DNA from: Nocardia alni
GTDB lineage: Bacteria > Actinomycetota > Actinomycetes > Mycobacteriales > Mycobacteriaceae
DNA: 50,737 nucleotides
Direction: 5' to 3'
Assembly: GCF_019038435.1 (NCBI RefSeq)
Contig: NZ_JAGPOX010000065.1
Location: 1-50,737 of the forward strand
The position numbers were made by a program, and so were the translations under genes. Below, one piece after another: positions 8,046 to 15,415 of the stretch. Numbering within the stretch: the first letter of the stretch is position 1; every line of letters begins with the position of its first letter. A model generated the notes under the pieces. The model saw nothing but the letters and a program-made list of their open reading frames with translations, was not told where the DNA came from and made no database searches.

Positions 8046-8567
8046 ATGACCGCAGATGCCAGCACCTTGCTCAATGAAGTCGATATCGCCGCCGTCGGCG
8101 GTCTGGTCGAGGCCATCAGGGCCGATCCGGAAAAGGCGAAAACCACGTGGGCCGCCCACGTGACATGGAACGGCGCATTCGCCTCGGAGGCGCGTATCCG
8201 CGATTTCGCACCGGCCCGCTCCGATGAGCCGGTCGCGCTGGGCGGCGCCGACGGTGCGCCGAACCCCGTGGAGCAGTTGCTCGGCGCGCTCGGCAACTGC
8301 CTGGCCGTCGGGTACGCGGCGAACGCCACGATCGCGGGAATCCGGATCAAGGATCTGCGCGTGGACCTGAAGGGCGACGTCGACCTGCACGTCTTCCTGG
8401 GTCTGGCCGAAGGTCACGCGGGCTTCGGAGCGATCACCGCGACGGTACGGATCGACAGTGATGCCTCGCCGGAGCAACTCGCGCAATTGCATGCGAAGGT
8501 GCAGGCCAGTTCGCCGGTAGGTCATACAGTGCGCAACGCGGTACCGCTCGAGATCGTGCTCGCTTAG
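8046..8567 (+). CDS. OsmC family protein
   Basis: 173 residues. The conserved GAPNPVEQLLGALGNCLAVGYAANA block carries the peroxidatic cysteine in the long central helix, and the C-terminal half HAKVQASSPVGHTVRNAVPLEIVL follows the OsmC/YhfA pattern. In thiol peroxidases of this family a second cysteine normally sits before the PV of that segment; here it is Ser-Ser-Pro-Val, so the two-cysteine cycle is not conserved and peroxidase activity is doubtful. GTG 8001 would lengthen the protein by 15 residues, but ATG 8046 follows ACGGGGA. Confidence 0.85.
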   Translation: MTADASTLLNEVDIAAVGGLVEAIRADPEKAKTTWAAHVTWNGAFASEARIRDFAPARSDEPVALGGADGAPNPVEQLLGALGNCLAVGYAANATIAGIRIKDLRVDLKGDVDLHVFLGLAEGHAGFGAITATVRIDSDASPEQLAQLHAKVQASSPVGHTVRNAVPLEIVLA

Positions 8568-8582
8568 GCCGGGATACCGGCC
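8567..8582 (+). terminator. hairpin terminator candidate after the OsmC gene
   Basis: A perfect 6-bp stem GGCCGG/CCGGCC with GATA loop begins at the last base of the OsmC stop codon. There is no U-tract, as is usual in actinomycetes. Confidence 0.4.
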
Positions 8583-8651
8583 TGGGTCCGGAGCCTCGCT
8601 GGATGCGGGTCAGCACGGCCTCGCGGCGATCCAGACATGTCGCACGTGCCA

Positions 8652-8930
8652 TCAGCGAGGCACGGCTGCGCCCGAACCATTCCCGGCTGCGCTGGAAGAG
8701 CGTCGGTCGGCTTGCTGACTGGCTCCGCTGTCATCTGCAACGTCCGGGCGGGCGCCCGAAACAGCGAGCGTCAGTGTGCCGTCCGGGGTGCGATGGACCG
8801 TGGCGTCGACTCGGTAGGCCTCGCGCAGCATGTCCGCGGTGATCACCTGTTCGGCGGTGCCGGTGGCCTGGATCGTGCCGTCGTCCAGGACGACGACCCG
8901 GGCTGATGCGATCACGTGACGGCTGATGGG
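8652..8930 (-). pseudogene. ABC transporter ATP-binding protein, 3' remnant
   Basis: Reading from about 8930 on the minus strand: PISRHVIASARVVVLDDGTIQATGTAEQVITADML, then REAYRVDATVHRTPDG. This is the segment after the H-loop of an iron-siderophore-type (FecE/FepC-like) ATPase, where the D-loop-distal strand and the C-terminal AYRVDA motif are typical. Walker A, signature and Walker B are absent; the cutinase promoter region takes their place. The first GTG in frame (8915) has no ribosome site. It is therefore a gene end left by a deletion. Confidence 0.6.
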
Positions 8931-8958
8931 TTGGGCGGCTCGATTCGCGCTGAGCGGT

Positions 8959-8964
8959 TATAGT
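8959..8964 (+). promoter_or_regulatory. -10 box for a leaderless or near-leaderless cutinase transcript
   Basis: TATAGT ends ten bases before the cutinase ATG (8974), so transcription would begin within a few bases of the start codon. No Shine-Dalgarno sequence is visible, which fits a leaderless mRNA. Confidence 0.4.
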
Positions 8965-8973
8965 GTGGCCACG

Positions 8974-9681
8974 ATGATCGCACATTCCCTAGCGCGGTTG
9001 ATGTGTGCTGCGGCCGTGATGTCCGCACTGCCGATAGGCGCGTCCGCGTCGGCCGAGCCCGTGGTGCCATGTTCCGATGTGGAGGTCGTCTTCGCTCGGG
9101 GCACGGCCGAGGCGCCGGGTCCGGGCGTCGTCGGAACCTCCTTCCTCGCCGCGATGCGCCTGCAGGCCGTCGGCCGATCGGTCGGGTCGTATCCCGTGAA
9201 CTACGCCGCGAGCAGTGACTTCAACCATCCCGCGGTGGTGCTTCGGACGGCGATGGCCGGGATCAGGGATGCGCAGGCGCATATCGAGGCCGTGGCCGCG
9301 AACTGCCCTCGTACGCGGATCGTGCTCGGCGGATATTCGCAGGGGGCGGTGGTGTCCGGGTTCGCCACCATGGGTGGTGTACCGGTCGACGTCCCTCCGC
9401 AGTACGCGGCGGATATACCCGCGCCGATGCCGTCCTGGGTGGCCGGCCACGTGGCGGCGGTGGTGCTGTTCGGTAAGCCGTCGGATCGGTGGATGCACAG
9501 TGCGGGTGCACCGGCGGTCAGCATCGGTCCGCTGTACAAGGCCAAGACCGTCGAATACTGCGTTCCGGGCGACACGGTATGCGATGGCGCGCCCGTCGGC
9601 CAGCCCAACGCACTGCACGGGCTGTATGCCGTGAACGGAATGACTGTCGCCGGAGCGGCATTCGCGACAAGTCACCTCTGA
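8974..9681 (+). CDS. secreted cutinase family protein
   Basis: 235 residues. The N-terminus MIAHSLARLMCAAAVM...ASASAEP is a Sec signal peptide, with cleavage expected near ASA-SA. Mature features are VVFARGTAE, the nucleophile elbow GGYSQGAVV, and the acid/histidine segment CVPGDTVCDG...NALHGLY, which together give the Ser-Asp-His triad of serine cutinases; two cysteine pairs are in the expected places. These enzymes hydrolyse ester lipids outside the cell. The longer frame from 8926 has a non-signal N-terminus, so ATG 8974 is preferred. Confidence 0.9.
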   Translation: MIAHSLARLMCAAAVMSALPIGASASAEPVVPCSDVEVVFARGTAEAPGPGVVGTSFLAAMRLQAVGRSVGSYPVNYAASSDFNHPAVVLRTAMAGIRDAQAHIEAVAANCPRTRIVLGGYSQGAVVSGFATMGGVPVDVPPQYAADIPAPMPSWVAGHVAAVVLFGKPSDRWMHSAGAPAVSIGPLYKAKTVEYCVPGDTVCDGAPVGQPNALHGLYAVNGMTVAGAAFATSHL

Positions 9682-10168
9682 CGTTATCGTGCCGGTGCGC
9701 GTGGCAGGGTGACCGCGGTCGACAGCGGGGGGCCGGGTCCAGCGTACGGTCCAGTTCCCCGAGGACCACGCCTGCGTCCACCCAGCCTCGGCGCTGCCGT
9801 ACTCGACGGGGATAAGCAGCCCGGTGCAGCCGCTATGACGGCGGCATGTCAGTGGCCGTTCCCGGAGGCGAAAGTCTATGACTCGCAAGGATATATGAGA
9901 AGAGTAGTCAGGCCGGTCCGTATTCGGCGGGGATCTGGGCTGGTTGGGAGAGTGCTCAGTCGGGTCGGCCGCACGCATCGCTGCCCGCTGACGGCGGCGG
10001 GTGCGCCGGGGGAGACCTAGTGTCTTGGCCTGGCCGCCAGACGAAGCAGTCCTGCGGTGCGTGGGCGATGCCGGATGGGAGTCGGGGCGGCCGCGCTAGT
10101 GTGTGATCGAGGGCACATTGTCCGCAGCGGCTCAGGTTCGTCGGGTCGCGCGTACGACAGGAGTGAGC
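9682..10168. other. 487-bp intergenic region, no gene recognised
   Basis: Several open frames cross this stretch on both strands, but none has a family resemblance, a ribosome site or sustained actinomycete codon bias. The last bases carry ACAGGAG, the ribosome site of the acyl-CoA ligase. No repeat or hairpin of note was seen. Confidence 0.4.
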
Positions 10169-11776
10169 ATGACCGCCATCGTGGAGTCGACCAGCGAATC
10201 GACCACCGAGCCGTTGCACTCGCGGCGCAATCATTGGAACAACCAGGTGCGTCGGCATGCGTTCATGACGCCGGACCGCGCTGCCATCACGTACCTCGAC
10301 GAGTCGACCACATGGCGCGCGCTCGACCAGAGGTCCCGTGCGTTCGCCGCCGCCCTGCATCGGCGGGGAGTGCGGTTCGGTGACCGCGTCCTGATGGCGC
10401 TGCTGAACCGTACCGAGTACGTCGAGGCGGTGCTGGGCGCGAATCTGTTGGGCGCGATCCCGGTGCCGGTCAATATCCGGATGAGTCCCGCCGAGGTGTC
10501 GTTCCTCGTCACCGACAGCGGCGCCGCAGTCATCGTGACCGAGAAAGCGCTCGCGCCGCTGATGGATGCCGTGCGCGCGTCCACCGGTTCGATCGACACG
10601 ATGATCGTGGTCGGGGGCGACGGCGATCCGGCGCATCTCGACTACGAGTCGCTCCTGGCCGAAGACCCGAGCGAGCTGCCCGAGATTGATGTACCCGAGG
10701 ACACCGTCGCGCTCATCATGTACACCTCCGGCACCACCGGAAAACCCAAGGGCGCCATGCTCACTCACACCAACCTGCAGGCGCAGGCGGTGACCACGAT
10801 CAACGCGTCCGACGGGGGTACGCCGGACGACGTCGCTTCGGTCGTACCGCCGATCTTTCACATCGCCGGACTCGCGGCGTTCGCGCCGGTCTTCTACCGG
10901 GGTGTGCGCGCGGTGATTCATCCGCTGGGCGCGTTCGACGCCGACGCCATGCTGGACACCCTGGAACGCGAGGGCACGACCTCGGTGTTCATGGTGCCGG
11001 CCCAATGGCAGGCCGTGTGCGCGGCGCAGCGGGTCAGGCCGCGCAACCTCCAGCTCCGGACCATCAGCTGGGGAGCAGCACCGGCCTCCGATACGGTGCT
11101 CACCGCGATGAACGAGACCTTCCCGCAGGCGCTCAACATCACCGCGTTCGGCCAGACCGAGATGTCCCCGGTCACCTGCGTCCTCGAGGGTAAGGACGCA
11201 CTGCGCAAGATCGGTTCCATCGGCAAGGTGGTGCCCGCGGTGACCGCCCGCATCGTCGATCCCATGATGAACGACGTACAACCCGGTGAGGTCGGCGAAA
11301 TCGTCTATCGCGGACCGAATCTGATGAAGGGTTACTGGCAGAACCCGCAGGGCACCGAGGACGCGTTCCGCGGCGGCTGGTTCCATTCCGGCGATCTGGT
11401 TCGCCAGGACGAGGAGGGATTCCTCTACGTCGTCGACCGCGCCAAGGACATGATCATCTCCGGCGGTGAGAACATCTACTGCGCCGAGGTGGAGAACGTC
11501 CTGTACGCGCACCCCGGGATCGCCGAGGCCGCGGTGATCGGCCGTGCGCACGAGAAGTGGGGCGAGGTACCGGTGGCCGTCGTCGTGCTCGCCGACGGTG
11601 TCGACGCGCTGACCCTCGCCGACCTCGAGCCCCACCTCAACGAGAACCTCGCTCGCTTCAAGCATCCGAAGGATCTCGTGCTCGTCGACGAACTGCCCCG
11701 CAACGCCAGCGGAAAGGTCGTCAAGCCGGCCCTGCGCAAGGACTACGGCAGCAAGGACGCCGGATTGGCGGACTGA
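10169..11776 (+). CDS. acyl-CoA synthetase (FadD-type AMP-dependent ligase)
   Basis: 535 residues, an adenylate-forming ligase that activates a carboxylic acid to acyl-AMP and then acyl-CoA. The phosphate-binding MYTSGTTGKPKGAML is at about residue 180, FGQTEMSP is the A5 motif, and GWFHSGDLVRQDEEGFLYVVDR with KDMIISGGENIYCAEVE is the hinge region. The catalytic lysine is in LPRNASGKVVKPALR near the C-terminus. ATG 10169 follows AGGAG at good distance; the open frame from 10103 lacks this. The length fits medium/long-chain or aromatic acyl ligases; the substrate is undetermined. It ends tail-to-tail, 4 bp from the next gene. Confidence 0.9.
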   Translation: MTAIVESTSESTTEPLHSRRNHWNNQVRRHAFMTPDRAAITYLDESTTWRALDQRSRAFAAALHRRGVRFGDRVLMALLNRTEYVEAVLGANLLGAIPVPVNIRMSPAEVSFLVTDSGAAVIVTEKALAPLMDAVRASTGSIDTMIVVGGDGDPAHLDYESLLAEDPSELPEIDVPEDTVALIMYTSGTTGKPKGAMLTHTNLQAQAVTTINASDGGTPDDVASVVPPIFHIAGLAAFAPVFYRGVRAVIHPLGAFDADAMLDTLEREGTTSVFMVPAQWQAVCAAQRVRPRNLQLRTISWGAAPASDTVLTAMNETFPQALNITAFGQTEMSPVTCVLEGKDALRKIGSIGKVVPAVTARIVDPMMNDVQPGEVGEIVYRGPNLMKGYWQNPQGTEDAFRGGWFHSGDLVRQDEEGFLYVVDRAKDMIISGGENIYCAEVENVLYAHPGIAEAAVIGRAHEKWGEVPVAVVVLADGVDALTLADLEPHLNENLARFKHPKDLVLVDELPRNASGKVVKPALRKDYGSKDAGLAD

Positions 11777-11780
11777 TCGA

Positions 11781-12611
11781 TTACCGCGGCCTGTCGCGCT
11801 CGAAGGTCCGCCGGAACGCGCCGAGCGTCGAGGCGGCCGGGGTGCGATCGAGGACGGCGAAGCTCACGTGCCCGAATCGCCCAGCGAAGCGCCCTGCGAG
11901 CAAACCGCGGAAGGCTTCGGCGACCATCGCCGGATCGTTGCGAAACACCCCACATCCCCACGCACCCAACACGAGTCGTGAATACTGCTGCGACGCTGCG
12001 GTTTCCAGAACACGTTCGGCGCGCGAGGCGAACGCTTCCGGAATCCGGTCCGCCTCGTCCGGCCGATCCCGCAGTATCACACCAGCATTCGGCGCCGCGG
12101 CGGTCAGAAATCCGACGGTGTAGGGAGTGTCGAGCAGAGTGCCGCGATCGTCACGGAAGACGGGTACAGCGGGTGAGTGGATGACCCGGTCGGTGTAGAA
12201 CGGGCTCGGGTCGTGACGGTGGTGGTCGTAATACTCCGATCGAGCCGTAAGCAGGGTGCGATACAGCGCGGAACTTCGACACAGCGCCTCCTCCTGTGCC
12301 TGCGCACCGTTGAGATATCCACCGCCCGGCTTGCGAGCCGACGCGAAATTCAACACCGCTACGGGCTCGGTACCAGCTCCGACCAGCCTGGCGGCCGCCG
12401 CCATACTGCTCTCGCCGGTGACCTCTATCGTCGTTGCCCCGGACGGGGAAGAGACCAGCGAGACCGGCTCAGGCCCGAACATCCGAGATCCCGCTTCCGC
12501 GGCGGCCACCTGCTCGGCTAGATCGACCCAGCCCTCACCCGGGCCACGATAACCACCTGCGTCGATGAAACTTTCGTTTTCGACTGCAATGCCCCGTAGT
12601 CTTGCACTCAC
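11781..12611 (-). CDS. TIGR02452-family bacterial-type poly(ADP-ribose) glycohydrolase-like protein
   Basis: 276 residues from GTG 12611. NFASARKPGGGYLNGAQAQEEALCRSS contains the PARG signature GGG-X(6-8)-QEE (GGGYLNGAQAQEE) of the macro-domain glycohydrolases; the second Glu is the catalytic one in known structures. Flanking features are VIHSPAVPVFRDD, VGFLTAAAPNAG and LVLGAWGCGVFRNDP, all family hallmarks. It should remove ADP-ribose from modified macromolecules in the cytoplasm. An upstream TTG at 12647 is less likely, because family members begin close to SARLRGIA. Frequent next to stress or toxin systems elsewhere; no such partner is seen here. Confidence 0.85.
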   Translation of the reverse strand: MSARLRGIAVENESFIDAGGYRGPGEGWVDLAEQVAAAEAGSRMFGPEPVSLVSSPSGATTIEVTGESSMAAAARLVGAGTEPVAVLNFASARKPGGGYLNGAQAQEEALCRSSALYRTLLTARSEYYDHHRHDPSPFYTDRVIHSPAVPVFRDDRGTLLDTPYTVGFLTAAAPNAGVILRDRPDEADRIPEAFASRAERVLETAASQQYSRLVLGAWGCGVFRNDPAMVAEAFRGLLAGRFAGRFGHVSFAVLDRTPAASTLGAFRRTFERDRPR

Positions 12612-12695
12612 CACCGAAGGATGCTCGTCCGCCGTAGGACAACGCAACGGGTTTACCGGCGATCAACCGGGCGCATGCCTTGGCCTGGAGAGTCG

Positions 12696-12777
12696 GCCCG
12701 GCCTCCCGCTGCATTCTGAGGGCTCGAACATCCGGTTTCCGACGAATCCGACAGGAAAATGTAGCGGGAGGCCGGTT
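12696..12777. mobile_element. 82-bp MITE-like repeat, copy B
   Basis: The second 82-bp copy, 64 of 82 positions identical to copy A. Left end GCCCGGCCTCCCGCTGCATT, right end AATGTAGCGGGAGGCCGGTT, so the inner 18 bp of the termini are inverted repeats with one mismatch. Like copy A it lies just before the broken 5' end of a decayed gene (the SDR remnant that starts at about 12828). Confidence 0.6.
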
Positions 12778-12827
12778 CTCTTATTCGCGATATCCAACTG
12801 GTGTCCAGTCAGGCCGGCGTCCGGGGA

Positions 12828-13244
12828 ATGCCTGCCACGGCACCGTATTCGGCGGTCAAGGGCGCGGTGGGGCGAGGCGATGGCGGGTGAGATCGCGCCG
12901 TTCGGTATCGGGGTGACGGTCCTGATCACCGGCGCCTATGACACCGACATCATCGCCGACGCGGGGACGACGGACTGCCGCGACTTCGAGGGACGTACGC
13001 TCGCCACCATCGCGGGATCGACCGGCGCGGGCGTCATCTGGTGCGGCGTGCAGCCCGTCCGCCGGAACGATTCGCCGCCCGCCTGTCCGCCGCACTGGAG
13101 GGCAACGCGCCGTTCGCTCGCCGTGCGGTCGGTCCCGATGCTCGAATGTCGTTGCTCGGCAACGGGATGCTGCCGACCGCGGCAATGCATCAGATGATCC
13201 GGCTGGTGCTGAGAATTCCGCGCTACCGGGCCCTGCGGTCGTGA
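12828..13244 (+). pseudogene. short-chain dehydrogenase, truncated and frameshifted
   Basis: The reading begins ATAPYSAVKGAV, the catalytic YxxxK helix of an SDR. It continues one frame over as GEAMAGEIAPFGIGVTVLITGAYDTDII, typical of the strand after it, then shifts again near 13020 to PPERFAARLSAALEGNAPF and ends RMSLLGNGMLPTAAMHQMIRLVLRIPRYRALRS at 13244. The whole nucleotide-binding half is gone. Two frameshifts plus the truncation show a dead gene. Its missing 5' part ends next to MITE-like copy B. Confidence 0.65.
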
Positions 13245-13523
13245 TCGTGCGGTCGAACCGGGCGACACGATCCGATCTGCGGTGAGGGTTGTTCGGCTCA
13301 CACCAAATCGCCTGACCGACGCCATGGAAGCGCTACGTTCCATTCCGTATCTGGCGACGACCCGCCTGAGAGCGGCGGTGGCCGCGATCGTCCGCCGGTG
13401 GCCCGGAAGGAGTCGGGATCGCTGCGGGCCGGGCCATGCGCGCCAGTACCACGGTGATGATCTGTGTGAACCTGCTGATGATGTTGTGCTGTGGGGTTTC
13501 GACTCCGGGGCCCGGCTCAGCGG

Positions 13524-14084
13524 TTAACCGTCGGCGAGGCGCTGGATGGTGGCGCTGAGCCAGGCTCGCAGGTCGGCGGGGTCGCCGAGTTCGGAACGCA
13601 GGACTCGGCGGCGGGTCGAGACGCCCAGGACGAAGGCGTCGATCGCCGCGGCTCGGTTGCGGGCCTCCGCGTCGTCCAGGCCGGTGTCGCGCAGGTAGCG
13701 GTGCAGTGGGTCGAGTGAGTTCGCGTCGAGGAAGGCGGCGAGTGCCTCGGCCGCCTCCGGGCGTTCGCCGGACGCTCGGTGCAGGACGAGCATCGGATCC
13801 GGGCCGGGCGCGCCGAACCAGCGCTGGACGATATTCGCCGCGAGACGCGCGCCCAGTGTGGAACGGTCGCCGTCGATGGAGTCCGCGACCGCGATTTCCA
13901 CCTGGGCTGCCGCCAGGAACAGGCCGTCCTTGCCGCCGAAATAGCGCGTGATGAGGTTGGGGGATACGCCCGCCGCATCGGCCACGCCCTTGACCGTGAT
14001 CGCCGTGTAGCCGTGCTCGGCGAATTGGCGTTGCGCGTGTTCCAGGATCCGCCGCTTGGTGGCGGCCGCATTGCGCTCTGTCAT
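13524..14084 (-). CDS. TetR/AcrR family transcriptional regulator
   Basis: 186 residues from ATG 14084 (MTERNAAATKRR). Residues 8-55 form the HTH: ILEHAQRQFAEHGYTAITVKGVADAAGVSPNLITRYFGGKDGLF. The C-terminal domain with MLVLHRASGERPEAAEALAAFL resembles the TetR_C_17 type. The frame is open further back to 14123, but those codons are made of operator sequence. The start codon directly abuts operator site 1. It faces the epoxide hydrolase across 37 bp that consist almost wholly of two palindromes, so it should control both genes tightly. Confidence 0.9.
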   Translation of the reverse strand: MTERNAAATKRRILEHAQRQFAEHGYTAITVKGVADAAGVSPNLITRYFGGKDGLFLAAAQVEIAVADSIDGDRSTLGARLAANIVQRWFGAPGPDPMLVLHRASGERPEAAEALAAFLDANSLDPLHRYLRDTGLDDAEARNRAAAIDAFVLGVSTRRRVLRSELGDPADLRAWLSATIQRLADG

Positions 14085-14100
14085 GTGTACGAGCATACAC
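14085..14100. promoter_or_regulatory. operator site 1, GTGTA-N6-TACAC
   Basis: Perfect 5-bp arms GTGTA/TACAC around CGAGCA, directly adjoining the TetR start codon (14082-14084 read on the minus strand). Centre-to-centre distance to site 2 is 21 bp, two helical turns. Confidence 0.65.
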
Positions 14101-14105
14101 ATTAT

Positions 14106-14121
14106 GTGTACGCTGATACAC
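14106..14121. promoter_or_regulatory. operator site 2, GTGTA-N6-TACAC
   Basis: The same arms around CGCTGA, ending one base before the epoxide hydrolase ATG (14122). Between the sites lies ATTAT, which reads CATTAT rightward and CATAAT leftward, so one shared AT-rich core may supply the -10 box for both divergent promoters. Both transcripts would then have leaders of about 10 nt or less. Confidence 0.6.
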
Positions 14122-15159
14122 ATGGATGAGATTCGAGACCGGCTTCAGCGGACGCGGCGCGTCACGATTCCGTGGAGTGAGGACCCGGCGCGCGGTATCG
14201 ACGGCGCCTTTCTCGATGAACTGCTCGAACGCTGGGCCAACGGGTACGACTGGGGCGTGCACGAGCGTCGTATCAGCGAGTTGCCTTGGGAGACGGTTCG
14301 TTCCGGAGCGACCGATCTGCGCGTGATCCACCGGCGGTCTGCGAATCCCGGTGCCCCGGTGGTGGTGCTGCTGCATGGCTGGCCGGACTCGGTGTTGCGG
14401 TTCGAGCGCGTGCTGCCGTTGCTCGCGGATATGAACGTCGTGGTTCCCGCGCTGCCGGGCTTCCCGTTCGCGGCTCCGCTCACCGATGCCGGGATGTCGG
14501 TCAACCGGATGGCCGGGATCGTCGCGGACGCACTGGATGAGCTGGGTTACTCCCGGTACACACTGTCCGGCGGCGACGTTGGTGGCGCGGTCGCGGAAAT
14601 CCTTGCGGCGCAACACCCGGACCGGGCTGCTTCTCTGCACCTGACGAATGTCGCACCGCAGCACGCGTTCACAGCGGACCCGGCGAAGCTCGCGCCCGAT
14701 GCCGCGGCTTACCTCGGCCGGGCTGCGCAATGGTTCCGGACCGAGGGCGGGTACATCGCGGAGCAGTCGACGCGGCCGAACACGCTCGCGGTCGCCCTCG
14801 GTGACTCGCCCGCCGGACTCGCGGCGTGGATCGTCGAGAAGCTCCAGGGCTGGTCCGACGAGTCGGCCTTCACCGTGGACGACCTGCTCACCTGGGTCAC
14901 GGCCTACTGGGTCACCGGCACGATCGGCACCTCGTTCGCCACCTACACCGAACCGGCCACCCTTCCCGGCCGGGTTGAGACGCCGACCGTGCTGTCGGTG
15001 TTCCCGCACGACATCAAGCCGGAGCCGCGAAGCTATGCCGAGGCGTTCCTGAACATCCGGGAGTACGTGGAACACCGGGCCGGTGGTCACTTCGCGGCCT
15101 GGGAGCAGCCCGAGGCATACGCCGGCGACGTACGCCGTGCGGTCGAATTGGGCGGCTGA
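14122..15159 (+). CDS. epoxide hydrolase, alpha/beta hydrolase fold
   Basis: 345 residues. The N-terminal ~90 residues are the EHN cap-leading domain (RVTIPWSEDPARGIDGAFLDELLERWANGYDW...). LLHGWPDSVLRFERVLPLL gives the HGWP oxyanion motif, GGDVGGAVAEILAAQHP the nucleophile elbow with Asp in place of Ser, and GGHFAAWEQPEAYAGDVR the catalytic His. The Asp nucleophile marks it as an epoxide hydrolase rather than an esterase. It opens an epoxide to a diol through an ester intermediate. It is controlled by the divergent TetR through the two sites that fill the gap. The natural substrate is unknown. Confidence 0.88.
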   Translation: MDEIRDRLQRTRRVTIPWSEDPARGIDGAFLDELLERWANGYDWGVHERRISELPWETVRSGATDLRVIHRRSANPGAPVVVLLHGWPDSVLRFERVLPLLADMNVVVPALPGFPFAAPLTDAGMSVNRMAGIVADALDELGYSRYTLSGGDVGGAVAEILAAQHPDRAASLHLTNVAPQHAFTADPAKLAPDAAAYLGRAAQWFRTEGGYIAEQSTRPNTLAVALGDSPAGLAAWIVEKLQGWSDESAFTVDDLLTWVTAYWVTGTIGTSFATYTEPATLPGRVETPTVLSVFPHDIKPEPRSYAEAFLNIREYVEHRAGGHFAAWEQPEAYAGDVRRAVELGG

Positions 15160-15352
15160 CACCGGAGATCGAGGACGTTCCTGCCGGACATCGCGAGTGC
15201 GGGATCTCGAGCCGCACTCGACGCGGTGTGGGTGCGCGGTGATTGCTCCACGCGCAGCCCCGATCCAGTGCGGCCTGACCGTCCGTGTCGGGCGTTCGGG
15301 GACTCCTACCGTCTCTTCCGCACCGCTGCGGCAGTTCTGGCCTATAGACTGC

Positions 15353-15375
15353 ATTCGAATCGAATAATCGATTAT
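15353..15375. promoter_or_regulatory. overlapping palindromes upstream of the amidohydrolase
   Basis: ATTCGA-A-TCGAAT (15353-15365) overlaps ATAATCGATTAT (15364-15375); both are perfect palindromes in a 256-bp gap, 40 bp before the amidohydrolase ATG. TATAGA at about 15343-15348 could be a -10 box. The AT-rich block contrasts with its surroundings and is a probable regulator site, factor unknown. Confidence 0.4.
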
Positions 15376-15415
15376 CCCGGGCCTGCGGTGGCGCGGCCCG
15401 GCGGAAGGGACGGGT

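Noticed and set aside
9956..11665. 569-residue minus-strand open frame across the acyl-CoA ligase
   Set aside because: It is a GC-skew shadow of a gene with all ligase motifs; the translation is His/Arg/Gly-rich without any family pattern.
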